A DNA stretch of 24,443 nt from Larix sibirica (GCA_004151065.3 NWUY0300009173.1:93741-118183), one strand, 5' to 3'; shown: positions 9,778 through 20,560, numbered from the stretch's first letter. Program-made: numbers and translations. Notes: generated by a model from the sequence alone, not told the origin.

Positions 9778-10477
9778 TTGTAATGTCCCCATCTCTAGTA
9801 AAAGTTTTAATTATTCAATTTTTGTCTATCTTAAGTGACAACACTACCTAAAACCTAAACTAGTTCCTGTAATGCAACCTAGAGTGGAAAAAGGGCATGG
9901 TAAACCACAAGGAGGAGAGTCTTAAAGTTGTAAAAGTCGTAGTAGCCTTTGGCTTTAATTAGCTTTTGAATTTGAGTTAAGTTAATTTGTTTTTTGATAT
10001 ATTTTTAGGTAAATATATCTAAAAGAATATCATTTTTGTTTGTTGGCTTTTTAATTAAAACATTATAACTATTAATTCTAAATACATAGGTACATGTATT
10101 TATAAGTGTTTTATATGAGCATATATGACTATATATAGTGCATATTTTTATATATACATTATATATGTATTCTTTTATAAGATATAAAGAAATGAGTATC
10201 TTTTATCTTATGTTTATGCTTTTATAAAAATAAATATATATTATATGTTATTTTTATACACATATATTTTATTGGTATGCTTATGCTCTTATATAATTAA
10301 GTGGATAAGCATATATTTTATTTATATGAATATGCCTTTATATGAGGAAAATGTTTATGTTAATTTTTAACCAACATATATTTTATTTATGTATTCCTAA
10401 CCTAGGAGTGGTGCCTCTAACTACCCTTACGTGGAGGTATTGGAGAGATATATGTTTTTAGGAGAAAAAAATTGTGG

Positions 10478-10491
10478 TATATATATATATT
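10478..10491 (+). promoter_or_regulatory. TATA-like run
   Basis: An alternating TA run directly after a moderately GC-containing stretch and upstream of the 123-bp repeats. It could be the core promoter of the LTR-like sequence, but a simple-sequence run in AT-rich DNA is an equally good explanation. Confidence 0.3.
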
Positions 10492-10754
10492 TTTATTATG
10501 TTTTACCTAGGGCTGTCCCTGGGGGAGTTTTGGCTTTCACGAAGATGCAGTGGAGCATGTTTTTTGATAGGAAATGGTACGAGATGTATTGGTATTTTTG
10601 GGAGAAAAACGTTTTTGCAGGCTGGGCATTTTGTTCATTGTATTGGGGAAAGACCTTCTACAGCTCTTTGTTTCTTCTTTAAGTGTGAATGAAAACGTTT
10701 ACAGCTCTCTGCGTTTCTCCATTTAGTTTGAATGAAAACCTTTTTCAGCTCTCT

Positions 10755-11290
10755 GCATTCTACATTGAGTTGGGAAAACGATTTTGGAAGCCTTGTATTT
10801 CTTCACGGAGTTGGACATGAGAACGTTGGCATCTCTGTAATGTCTTTGTATGGATAAACATGTTTTTTTAAAACCCTGCATTCTTCATTGAGTTGGGAAA
10901 ATGATTTTGGCAGCCTTGTATTTCTTCCTGGAGTTGGAAATGAGAACGTTGGCATCTCTGTAATGTCTTTGCATGGATAAAAATGTTTTTTTTAAACCCT
11001 GCATTCTTCATTGAGTTGGGAAAACAATTTTGGCAGCCTTGTATTTCTTCCTGGAGTTGGAAATGAGAACGTTGGCATCTCTATAATGTCTTTGTACGGA
11101 TAAAAACGTTTTTTTAAAACCCTACATTCTTCATTGAGTTGGGAAAACGATTTTGGCAGCCTTGTATTTCTTCCTGGAGTTGGAATGAAAACGTTGGCAT
11201 CTCTGTAATGTCTTTGTATGGATAAAACGTTTTTTAGAACCCTGCATTCTTCATTTAGTTTGTTTAAAAATGTTTTTGGACATCTCCATA
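10755..11290 (+). repeat. 123-bp tandem repeat, four units plus a partial
   Basis: The landmark gcattct (or acattct) recurs at 10755, 10878, 11001, 11124 and 11244, giving periods of 123, 123, 123 and 120. Each unit contains cattgagttgggaaaacg, ggcagccttgtatttcttcc, gaacgttggcatctctgtaa and a T-run. Units 2-4 are nearly identical and the outer ones more diverged. Because 123 is a multiple of 3 the minus strand stays open for 138 codons with a 41-residue repeat, but I regard that as a by-product. Confidence 0.9.
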
Positions 11291-11465
11291 TGTTGACCAC
11301 TTCTACCATGGGAGAGTGTGAATGATGAAAACGTTTTGGAGGGATTCTGTCTTTGGAATGCTGCCATCGATTTGGGGATACCTCTTTATTTTTGAATGTG
11401 GCCATCATAGATTACCTTTGTATGTTGCATTGATTTAGATGAAGCTCTGCATTTTGTGTGTGGTT

Positions 11466-11605
11466 ATTGATTTTTGTTTGGGTTGCTGCATGGAGCCTGG
11501 AGAGCATTGAGGCTTTGTAATAATTTCTGTGGCAATTGATTTTTGTTTGGGTTGCTGCGTGGAGCCTGGAAAGCATTGAGACTCTATGATAATTTTTTGG
11601 TGGCA
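11466..11605 (+). repeat. 69-bp tandem duplication
   Basis: Two units beginning attgatttttgtttgggttg at 11466 and 11535, each running through tggagcctgg and agcattgag. The minus-strand open frame 11412-11657 results from this repeat. Confidence 0.85.
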
Positions 11606-11659
11606 TAGTATTCTTTAGTTTGTTGCCTGAGTACTCCCAAGTTGGAGAAAGAGCCATAT

Positions 11660-12156
11660 TACTCTGTATTGTATTATTTTCATTTCCTGCGTGGGGACAG
11701 TAAAAGGCGTGATACCCTGTAGTGTTTATCCCGTGTTGTATTTCATTGTCTTGGTTGCCTGTAGTGTTTATAGATTGTAAAAAGTTACATAGTATGTTAT
11801 TAGTAACGCATATGCAAATCTATATCCAAAATATCACTTGGAATGTGATAAATGGATAGTATAAGATGCCATCTATTTATTGTAATGTTTTTGGATTATA
11901 TAGCTTGTAAGTTAGCAATTGTTTTCCACTTTGTAGTATAGCATAAGTGGTAGATTGATAATGCGAACTAAATACAAGGTATGCATTATATGTTGCTTTT
12001 CTTATAAAGTCTACATATATAATTTATGATTGGCATCACATTACATCTATATGTTGCATATATAATGCATTGTATGTATTGATTAAATTCACATATATGC
12101 TCATGATGTTAGTGAATTGCAATTTCTGTTTGATGTCGAATGCATTGACTAAGTAC
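11660..12156. other. AT-rich stretch without recognisable features
   Basis: Non-coding, with scattered tgtagtgttta duplicates near 11720-11770 and many ATG/CAT-rich words, but no array, LTR end or open frame of note. Confidence 0.5.
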
Positions 12157-12321
12157 ATACATATTTATGATGCCTGTATCACATGATATCTTTTGGTTGC
12201 ATGTCAAATGCGTTTCTTATGTTTCATATACATATTATGATGCTTGACATCTTGTGGTTGCATGTTGAATGCATTTCTTATGTTTCATATACATATTTAT
12301 GATGCTTGTATCACATGATAT
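12157..12321 (+). repeat. 61-bp repeats running into the gap
   Basis: Units containing tggttgcatg, tttcttatgtttcatataca and tatgatgcttg recur at 12194 and 12255, with a partial unit before them. The array reaches the run of N, so the assembly probably broke because of it. Confidence 0.75.
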
Positions 12322-12354
12322 NNNNNNNNNNNNNNNNNNNNNNNNNNNNNNNNN
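12322..12354. other. Assembly gap (33 N)
   Basis: A run of N bases. Sequence on the two sides is unrelated, so the order and true distance are not guaranteed. Confidence 0.99.
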
Positions 12355-13480
12355 GTAAGAGGTTAGGACACGAGAAGTGTCTAGGTAGGAGCACTACCTT
12401 TTGATTTGTAGGAGTACTGCTGTAACCTATAGAGCTGTGTGTGATTAGTTCTAGGGCGGCGAGACTTAAAAAATATTTATCCTATTTGTGGATCACCATG
12501 CCCAGCTCAGGGGTGGACTTCATACGGACTGATCAGAAGCCATCGAAGAGACTATGGTTGGATGAAGCGTTGCATTGCCCAAAACAATTTCCCCTAAATA
12601 AATATTTATGAATGTTAATCAATTTTATGTATTGTGAATAAGGAAAAGGCATCTAGAATTTTAGAGTACATTTTGTGGTACTAATACATGTTGTAAGTAT
12701 GATGAATACAGGAAGAATAAGATGGGAAGAACAACCATTTTTCAGTTCTACCGAATTGGTAAGAAAAATATGCTTGTAAAGTCATCATACTCATTGATAT
12801 ATATATATATATTGACTCATCCAATTGTGTCTTTAATGGTATTCGATTAATGTAAGTGAAGAGTATAATCTATTATGTTTACTTCTTCATGTATTCATGC
12901 AAAGTTGATTTGTAGATGGCCAAAGGAAAGAGACTACCATTAGTTGAAAAAGAGATTTCAATATGATACTAACCTTATGGGAGAATGGTATCATACACAT
13001 GCTTAAGGTTTCACCATTTTCATGTCTTTGATGTCAAGCACATGTCTTTGAAATTTTGTTTAATACACAACGTTTGTGGGGTCAACACCATCGCATGTGA
13101 CTAATCTTTGGGTATCAACATTTGACCTTCTTTCTCATATGGTCGACTCAGGCAGGAATTTTGGTTGTTTGATCATCTCACTCGATTTGTTTATACTTCT
13201 TTTAATATGTAATGGAATAGAAATATTTCTCAAATGCTCCCATCGCCTATACCTCTTTTCTCATTCTATTTTCTATATATCTATTATTTGCTTGTGAGCA
13301 GATGGGTACTTATTTCGTCGGAGCGTACTTGACTTTTTAGAGGTCTTCATTCTTTTCTTCTTTCATCGACTAGACTCATTCTTTTATTTAGAGCACATGG
13401 TTGGCGACCCCCCCATTTCTGACCCGACCCTTATTTTTTGATGAAGGTGGGTTCAACAACAGTCTTCATTTACTTAAGAA

Positions 13481-14006
13481 CTATTCCCATTGGCATTCAC
13501 TAACAAAACACTCCCACTCTTTTTGCTGCTTCTTCCAATATGATGAAGCATGTTCAGCTAATGGCGGTCATGGCTCAAATATATGTCCGACTCCATTTTC
13601 AATCAAAACATTATATAGAAAGCTCGGTACAAAACACGGGAATCCTTCGTGAAGGCCAATGTAGAATTTTCTTCGGACTTCATCAGCAGATGATCTCTCT
13701 TCTATAGCTTGTTCTTCACGGAAATATTCGCATATCTTCTCGAGCCACTCATATAAATTTGTTCTCCCTCCAATTTAAAAATTGTGCATTAGCAGTCTTT
13801 CATTCTGAGCATTCAATTTGTTCATGAATGATGCCCAATAATTTCTTTATTTCACGATGCACAACCTCTATGAACTTTTCATGGGACTCAGTGAAGAACT
13901 TTTCCCTTTCCTATGCAATTGTTAGCTTGTTTCACCTTGCATAATTATGGATGTAATTCACTATTTTCTTATCCCACCACTCTTGAATATCTCTTTTAGT
14001 TAACAT
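13481..14006 (-). pseudogene. Unidentified protein-like fossil, copy 1
   Basis: On the minus strand, from an ATG at 14006, about 170 codons read like a real protein but contain stops (13932-13934 and several more) and one frameshift near 13762. The first frame has DIQEWWDKKIVNYIHNY, then EREKFFTESHEKFIEVVHRE and IKKLLGIIHEQIE. The second frame (13762-13568) is open for 64 codons with LYEWLEKICEYFREEQAIEE and RRKFYIGLHEGFPCFVPSFL. After a stop come 28 more codons (AEHASSYWKKQQKEWE). The composition is charged and helical, with many W, Y and F, unlike random AT-rich DNA. I do not recognise the family. It may be a transposon-encoded protein or a captured gene exon; a possible AG acceptor lies just before the ATG. 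Confidence 0.4.
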
Positions 14007-14101
14007 CTAAACGTGCTCGTTATTTTATCATGATTATGTACTACTGACAACAAAACCAATGTTGCAGTCTCAGGAATTGTATAGGTTACCGGTAGTACAT
14101 C

Positions 14102-14133
<32 letters not shown>

Positions 14134-14135
14134 AT
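14102..14135. repeat. (AT)n(TG)n microsatellite
   Basis: (AT)9 followed by about (TG)7. The copy at 16864-16897 has exactly the same repeat numbers, which is unlikely for two independent loci. The minus-strand open frame across it (14000-14233) is an artefact of the repeat. Confidence 0.95.
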
Positions 14136-14288
14136 AAGATCACATGAGCATATAACATACAATAATACGATAAAAGAGTAAGTGGGACAACAACAACAAT
14201 CCTTTGTATTAACATAGATAAAATACTGTACATTGTCTCCTAGATTCATGGCTCAATAGCGTATATATATTGTTTACAGGAAATCATT

Positions 14289-14441
14289 CGGTTACAAGTG
14301 ACGGTTTGGTCGGCTAACCGACCGACTGGACCAACCTGACCATGGTCGGTAGGAGGACCTAGTCGTCCAGTCAATTAGTATCCTCCAATACACTCCATTG
14401 TGTAGAATTGTTCTGTGTGATAGTTTGTGACACAGTGGAGT
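14289..14441. repeat. Cluster of inverted repeats, GC-richer
   Basis: CGGTTA (14289-14294) pairs with TAACCG (14315-14320). GGTCGG (14308-14313) pairs with CCGACC (14318-14323), and GGTCGG recurs at 14344. A separate hairpin has ACTCCATTGTGT (14392-14403) against ACACAGTGGAGT (14430-14441), 11 of 12 pairs. The cluster lies about 70-220 bases upstream of a TATA box, where LTR U3 enhancers would sit. The same structure is at 17051-17203. Confidence 0.55.
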
Positions 14442-14509
14442 TGGCCACGAAATTTTCCAAGGAATATAGAGAAAAAAATTTCAGAATTGGATAAGGTTAG
14501 AGGCAACTC

Positions 14510-14517
14510 TATATAAG
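14510..14517 (+). promoter_or_regulatory. TATA box, copy 1
   Basis: TATATAAG preceded by aggcaactc and followed by GC-containing sequence, a good plant core promoter match. It is repeated at 17272-17279. No gene follows. It is most likely an LTR promoter. Confidence 0.5.
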
Positions 14518-14755
14518 GAGATGTCAAGCTAGGATAGGCTAGGATTGCTCAAGAGAATTGGAGCAACAAACCTCGGAAATGGGTATAATGCAAAGGTGAG
14601 CCAAAGAATCAAATAAGTTTCAAGGATGACAAGAATTAGTTGCAACAGTAAGGGGTGCATGTGGCCAACAAGGCAAACATACAAACGAGAGATATTTCCT
14701 CACCCTAAATCTCTATTATGTTTCTAGAATAGAGTTGTATATTTTTGAAGTAACA

Positions 14756-15071
14756 AGTGTAACTTAGGTATGAATTAAATATTTCTACTTGGGTGAGAAT
14801 ATTGCAACTAATGATATGTTATGTAATTGGAAGAAAGGCCATGGAAGAGATCAATTAAGTTGTGGAATTCCATGCTACAAAGAGGAATGGAGAGGGACAA
14901 ATTCCTTGATTCTTCTTTTTCATTGCTATTGTTTATCAATGTTAATTAGGAAGTATCTATGTGTAGATAGATTTATGGAATGAGAATGGTGAGAATGTAA
15001 GAGTGTAACATTGCTGGAATGCATATGCACTAGTAGGCATATTGATAGATAATATGTGATAGAGTGCATGA
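14756..15071 (+). repeat. Segment shared with 17949-18264
   Basis: Diverged match (by eye roughly 85-90 percent) to the first 316 bases after the second single N, including ttctacttgggtgagaatat and gcatatgcactagtaggcat. The plus-strand open frame 14789-14983 within it is broken in the diverged copy, so it is probably not a gene. Confidence 0.85.
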
Positions 15072-15185
15072 GACTGATACGAACCGTTACACCAAAACCT
15101 CGAGATGTTAGTGAAGGCCTCCCACTAGGATCTTAACATCATAAGGGGAATCATCTGAATCGTGTTTTTTCAATATCAACGTTAT

Positions 15186-15186
15186 N
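15186..15186. other. Single N at a unit junction
   Basis: One N separates copies 1 and 2. A single N exactly at a duplication boundary is a scaffolding or gap-filling mark. Confidence 0.95.
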
Positions 15187-16242
15187 ACCTATAGAGCTGT
15201 GTGTGATTAGTTCTAGGGCGGCGAGACTTAAAAAATATTTATCCTATTTGTGGATCACCATGCCCAGCTCAGGGGTGGACTTCATACGGACTGATCAGAA
15301 GCCATCGAAGAGACTATGGTTGGATGAAGCGTTGCATTGCCCAAAACAATTTCCCCTAAATAAATATTTATGAATGTTAATCAATTTTATGTATTGTGAA
15401 TAAGGAAAAGGCATCTAGAATTTTAGAGTACATTTTGTGGTACTAATACATGTTGTAAGTATGATGAATACAGGAAGAATAAGATGGGAAGAACAACCAT
15501 TTTTCAGTTCTACCGAATTGGTAAGAAAAATATGCTTGTAAAGTCATCATACTCATTGATATATATATATATATTGACTCATCCAATTGTGTCTTTAATG
15601 GTATTCGATTAATGTAAGTGAAGAGTATAATCTATTATGTTTACTTCTTCATGTATTCATGCAAAGTTGATTTGTAGATGGCCAAAGGAAAGAGACTACC
15701 ATTAGTTGAAAAAGAGATTTCAATATGATACTAACCTTATGGGAGAATGGTATCATACACATGCTTAAGGTTTCACCATTTTCATGTCTTTGATGTCAAG
15801 CACATGTCTTTGAAATTTTGTTTAATACACAACGTTTGTGGGGTCAACACCATCGCATGTGACTAATCTTTGGGTATCAACATTTGACCTTCTTTCTCAT
15901 ATGGTCGACTCAGGCAGGAATTTTGGTTGTTTGATCATCTCACTCGATTTGTTTATACTTCTTTTAATATGTAATGGAATAGAAATATTTCTCAAATGCT
16001 CCCATCGCCTATACCTCTTTTCTCATTCTATTTTCTATATATCTATTATTTGCTTGTGAGCAGATGGGTACTTATTTCGTCGGAGCGTACTTGACTTTTT
16101 AGAGGTCTTCATTCTTTTCTTCTTTCATCGACTAGACTCATTCTTTTATTTAGAGCACATGGTTGGCGACCCCCCCATTTCTGACCCGACCCTTATTTTT
16201 TGATGAAGGTGGGTTCAACAACAGTCTTCATTTACTTAAGAA

Positions 16243-16768
16243 CTATTCCCATTGGCATTCACTAACAAAACACTCCCACTCTTTTTGCTGCTTCTTCCAA
16301 TATGATGAAGCATGTTCAGCTAATGGCGGTCATGGCTCAAATATATGTCCGACTCCATTTTCAATCAAAACATTATATAGAAAGCTCGGTACAAAACACG
16401 GGAATCCTTCGTGAAGGCCAATGTAGAATTTTCTTCGGACTTCATCAGCAGATGATCTCTCTTCTATAGCTTGTTCTTCACGGAAATATTCGCATATCTT
16501 CTCGAGCCACTCATATAAATTTGTTCTCCCTCCAATTTAAAAATTGTGCATTAGCAGTCTTTCATTCTGAGCATTCAATTTGTTCATGAATGATGCCCAA
16601 TAATTTCTTTATTTCACGATGCACAACCTCTATGAACTTTTCATGGGACTCAGTGAAGAACTTTTCCCTTTCCTATGCAATTGTTAGCTTGTTTCACCTT
16701 GCATAATTATGGATGTAATTCACTATTTTCTTATCCCACCACTCTTGAATATCTCTTTTAGTTAACAT
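16243..16768 (-). pseudogene. Unidentified protein-like fossil, copy 2
   Basis: Identical to the block at 13481-14006, with the same stops and the same frameshift. It adds no independent evidence. Confidence 0.4.
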
Positions 16769-16863
16769 CTAAACGTGCTCGTTATTTTATCATGATTATG
16801 TACTACTGACAACAAAACCAATGTTGCAGTCTCAGGAATTGTATAGGTTACCGGTAGTACATC

Positions 16864-16895
<32 letters not shown>

Positions 16896-16897
16896 AT
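16864..16897. repeat. (AT)n(TG)n microsatellite, copy 2
   Basis: Same length and phase as 14102-14135. Confidence 0.95.
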
Positions 16898-17271
16898 AAG
16901 ATCACATGAGCATATAACATACAATAATACGATAAAAGAGTAAGTGGGACAACAACAACAAGCCTTTGTATTAACATAGATAAAATACTGTACATTGTCT
17001 CCTAGATTCATGGCTCAATAGCGTATATATATTGTTTACAGGAAATCATTCGGTTACAAGTGACGGTTTGGTCGGCTAACCGACCGACTGGACCAACCTG
17101 ACCATGGTCGGTAGGAGGACCTAGTCGTCCAGTCAATTAGTATCCTCCAATACACTCCATTGTGTAGAATTGTTCTGTGTGATAGTTTGTGACACAGTGG
17201 AGTTGGCCACGAAATTTTCCAAGGAATATAGAGAAAAAAATTTCAGAATTGGATAAGGTTAGAGGCAACTC

Positions 17272-17279
17272 TATATAAG
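17272..17279 (+). promoter_or_regulatory. TATA box, copy 2
   Basis: Same as 14510-14517, within the duplicated unit. Confidence 0.5.
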
Positions 17280-17947
17280 GAGATGTCAAGCTAGGATAGG
17301 CTAGGATTGCTCAAGAGAATTGGAGCAACAAACCTCGGAAATGGGTATAATGCAAAGGTGAGCCAAAGAATCAAATAAGTTTCAAGGATGACAAGAATTA
17401 GTTGCAACAGTAAGGGGTGCATGTGGCCAACAAGGCAAACATACAAACGAGAGATATTTCCTCACCCTAAATCTCTATTATGTTTCTAGAATAGAGTTGT
17501 ATATTTTTGAAGTAACAAGTGTAACTTAGGTATGAATTAAATATTTCTACTTGGGTGAGAATATTGCAACTAATGATATGTTATGTAATTGGAAGAAAGG
17601 CCATGGAAGAGATCAATTAAGTTGTGGAATTCCATGCTACAAAGAGGAATGGAGAGGGACAAATTCCTTGATTCTTCTTTTTCATTGCTATTGTTTATCA
17701 ATGTTAATTAGGAAGTATCTATGTGTAGATAGATTTATGGAATGAGAATGGTGAGAATGTAAGAGTGTAACATTGCTGGAATGCATATGCACTAGTAGGC
17801 ATATTGATAGATAATATGTGATAGAGTGCATGAGACTGATACGAACCGTTACACCAAAACCTCGAGATGTTAGTGAAGGCCTCCCACTAGGATCTTAACA
17901 TCATAAGGGGAATCATCTGAATCGTGTTTTTTCAATATCAACGTTAT

Positions 17948-17948
17948 N
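17948..17948. other. Single N at the end of copy 2
   Basis: One N between the end of the unit and a sequence homologous to the middle of the unit, so the join is suspect. Confidence 0.95.
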
Positions 17949-18264
17949 CAAGTATAACTTATGCATGAATTAAGTATTTCTACTTGAGTGAGAATATTGC
18001 AGCTAATGATCTATTATGTAATTGGCAGAAAGGCCATGGAAGAGATCAGTTAAGCTGTGGAATTCCACGCCATGAAGAGGAATGGAGAGGCAAAAATTCC
18101 TTGACTCTTATTTTGCATTGTTTATGTTTCTCTATGTTAAGAAAGTAGCTATGTGTAGACAAATTTATGACATGAGAATGCTAGGAATGTAAGAGTGTAA
18201 CATAGCTGGAATGCATATGCACTAGTAGGCATATTGAAAGATAATATGTGATAGGGTGCATGAT
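17949..18264 (+). repeat. Diverged third partial copy of the unit
   Basis: It matches 14756-15071 with many substitutions and small indels, then diverges completely. It belongs to the same repeat family but is clearly another locus or allele. Confidence 0.85.
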
Positions 18265-20361
18265 AATATGCTTGAATGCATGTATGTGATATTGCATATG
18301 GGCTAAGAGTGATATGTTGTTATACACAATGAGTATGGCATGATAACTAAGTATGGTTTATGATGTGTTGTATAACCAGGAAGGGTTGGGAACATGGTTG
18401 AATATGTCGATGATGCAACTGCTTGTGGACATCAATCTCACAATGAAAGAAGACAAAAAAAGAGCTTGTCAAGAGCTTGATGAAGGGAGTCATGTGAGTT
18501 CCCATGAAACACCAGCTGATCAGGTAACATTTGAGGTGTGGACGGAAACCATATAGGTATGGAATTGATCATGCCTATGTTGCATGAATGTTGAATGGAA
18601 TTCGATAAGAATTCCTTCAATAATGTTTGATATCTTCATTGATATGTATGTGATTGATATACAACTGAGATAAAGGCATAAAACCTTGGGTATGAAAATA
18701 TATTAGAATATTTTGATGCATTCTTGAATTAGTGCAATGTCATGATTGAAATGGTTAAGAGTTAATAACCATTGAAAATGAGTATTATACTCATGCTTGG
18801 GAAATAGATGCCATGTGAGATAAACATGTGTAAGGCCATGTGTTGTTGAAATTGGGAAGGCTATAACGCCACACAAGAATCCAATGATCTCCTTGATTTT
18901 GATCAATTTCTCGAACTACAGACTCTTTGCCAACACTAAAGAGCACTAAAGAAGTATATTCTTGGTGTTGTGTTCGGGTTGAAGAGGAGGGTATCCAGAT
19001 GATCAAACAAGTAATTGGGAGGTGGATGGATGATGTGTTGAGGTTCTGTTTGAGTCCTTCAACTTATCATGGAAAATCATATGAGTTGGAATTATGGCAT
19101 TCTTGAATCAATGCAAGGATGCATTGAGTAAATATGCGTAAGTAGATTATGTGAATGTGCATGTTGGCACATGTTTTGATTGCACTGTGAGAATGCTTGA
19201 TGTGTTGTTAATGCATACATAGTGAATGATATTTCATTGCATTTAATATGTCGACAACCAAAAATGATTGAATTATTGGTATTATAATTCTGAGATAATT
19301 TCATGGGTTATGAATGTTGCAATGGAATGAGTATATGAATAAATACTTACTGTTGTTTGGATGATTTGAAAATTCTGTTAAGAAAACATATTGTAGGTAG
19401 ATTTGTCTTGGACATGTTAGTGAGTGTAAGACCATAATGAAGACTGAATTCTACCATATGCAAAGGGCCAAAATTATAAGGAGGATCCCATAGTTGCGAA
19501 TTTGGTTTATGTATGAAACATATTTTAAATTTATGATTGGAATTTTATGATGACATATCATGGTAATTGTATGTGTATGGTACATGTGAGATGATGAATC
19601 TGTCTAGTGAGGGGAGCTGATGGTTGATAAAGCTATAAATAATGGGGAGGATTCCATTCCAAGGACATGAGAACCCTATAAGTTGTACTCTTCTTGTGAA
19701 AGAAAGCCTTGGCGAATGCTGGATTTCCCAAGGGACTTTTAACTCAGAGAAGGGGCTACTTGATCCTGGAGGGAAAGTGTCTACCGAGAAGAGGCAACTT
19801 TAGTGAATCTTCTATGAACGATTCATGATATCCTTAGAGTCCTAGAATGGATATTTCCTGGATGGTCTGTGCTGGAGCTCTGGAAGGGAATTAGGAAAAA
19901 TAACTCGAGGGATTGTTAACTCAGAGAAGGGAACCCGAGGGACCGTTAACTTAGAGAAGGGAACCCCATTCCTCAGATTGTGTAGGTTGATGGGGGAGGA
20001 GGACTATGGATTGGGATAGTTTTAGAGGCTACATCAAGAGGAATAGTGAGATGGACCTTTCTTGTGGCAGCCATTTAAAGTAGGGAAATATATTCATATA
20101 GATAAGTATTCAGATGGTTTGTATACTTGATCTTGTGTTATGAATATATATTCTTCATTTATGAATTGAAATTCCTATGAAGGGAATAATTGTTGCATAT
20201 GAATGGTTATTATATGCATGTTTACCTTGATGATTTTTGTAGGTATATGTTGGAATGCCGAGGACTTTGAAGCATCTCAAGGTAGTGAAAGAACTATGGA
20301 ATGTTGTTGTCCAGATAGCCATGAAATGCAAGAAAAAATAAATATGATAGCCTGGCGTGTG
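18265..20361 (+). other. Non-coding retroelement-like DNA
   Basis: No open frame here has recognisable content (18353-18556 plus and several minus frames are short and motif-free). From 19610 on there are ttaactcagagaagggg-like words, a 30-bp tandem pair at 19906-19965, and a module (19870-20120) that also occurs in diverged form at 21200-21520. It is probably decayed internal or U5-like sequence of the chromovirus or of an element nested in it. Confidence 0.45.
19906..19965 (+). repeat. 30-bp tandem pair
   Basis: Two units beginning cgaggga at 19906 and 19936, each containing gttaact(c/t)agagaaggga. Related words occur at 19745 and 21238. Confidence 0.8.
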
Positions 20362-20502
20362 CGTCCAAAGATCAAATACATAGAGACATGGTCCTAAAGC
20401 TTGAAGGAAGAGAACACTAAGATCGATGTGGAAAATGTTTCTGAATAAGCGACTTGGGAGCTAGATGATGTAGTGCGGGAGGCATACCCGCAAATATTTT
20501 GA
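20362..20502 (+). pseudogene. Chromodomain relic at the end of a Ty3/gypsy integrase
   Basis: One plus-strand frame reads RPKIKYIETW, stop, SLKEENTKIDVENVSE, stop, then ATWELDDVVREAYPQIF and a final stop at 20500-20502. The last block is the hallmark end of chromoviral integrase chromodomains (an ATWE..x.xRe.YP.xF pattern), and the preceding residues fit the P.xI..x.E..L...x.KV.W strand pattern loosely. Chromodomains target integration to particular chromatin. Position supports the call: the frame ends 58 bases before a strong polypurine tract and an LTR start on the same strand. No integrase core, reverse transcriptase or gag was seen upstream, so the element is heavily deleted or interrupted. 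Confidence 0.65.
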
Positions 20503-20560
20503 TGTTTGATATTTTTTAATGTACATAGTGCTGATGATGCACCGAGGATGATGCATAAAT

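Larger units (their letters stand above)
9779..12321 (+). mobile_element. Probable LTR/leader of another retroelement, unresolved
   Basis: It starts TGTAATGTCCCC, a style common at plant LTR ends, exactly where homology to the gag element breaks off, so it looks like an insertion. 9990-10400 is extremely AT-rich with repeated tatattttattta blocks. A TATA-like run sits at 10478-10491, followed by tandem repeat families and AT-rich sequence up to the gap. No coding region was found: the open frames at 10431-10692 and on the minus strand at 10992-11657 fall on or next to repeats. The far end cannot be placed. Confidence 0.4.
12425..15185 (+). repeat. 2761-bp unit, copy 1
   Basis: The offset to copy 2 is a constant 2762 from start to end. 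Copy 1 has t at 14200 where copy 2 has g at 16962, and I noticed no other difference. The unit starts acctatagagctg and ends caatatcaacgttat, then a single N. It resembles retroelement-derived non-coding DNA, including a module (near 12498, cccagctcaggggtgg) also seen at 21401. Confidence 0.95.
15187..17947 (+). repeat. 2761-bp unit, copy 2
   Basis: It is the same as 12425-15185 apart from the base at 16962. All internal features recur at plus 2762. Treat it as a probable assembly duplicate. Confidence 0.95.

Noticed and set aside
10755-11290. CRISPR-like array
   Set aside because: The whole 123-bp unit is repeated with no unique spacers, in a plant-like sequence.
10992-11408. 138-codon minus-strand frame
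   Set aside because: It follows the 123-bp tandem repeat (a multiple of 3) and has no recognisable domain.
13076-13297. Plus-strand open frame, repeated at 15838
   Set aside because: It starts at GTG rather than ATG, is hydrophobic without motif, and lies in a probable assembly duplicate. The twin adds no conservation evidence.
13401-13652. Plus-strand 83-codon frame, repeated at 16163
   Set aside because: It is antisense to the more protein-like minus-strand fossil and has no motif of its own.
12425-17947. Recent segmental duplication
   Set aside because: Single N bases at both joins and identical microsatellite lengths make an assembly artefact more likely.
18353-18556. Plus-strand 67-codon frame
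   Set aside because: It starts with ATG and is hydrophilic, but no homologous motif, neighbour or conserved copy supports it.
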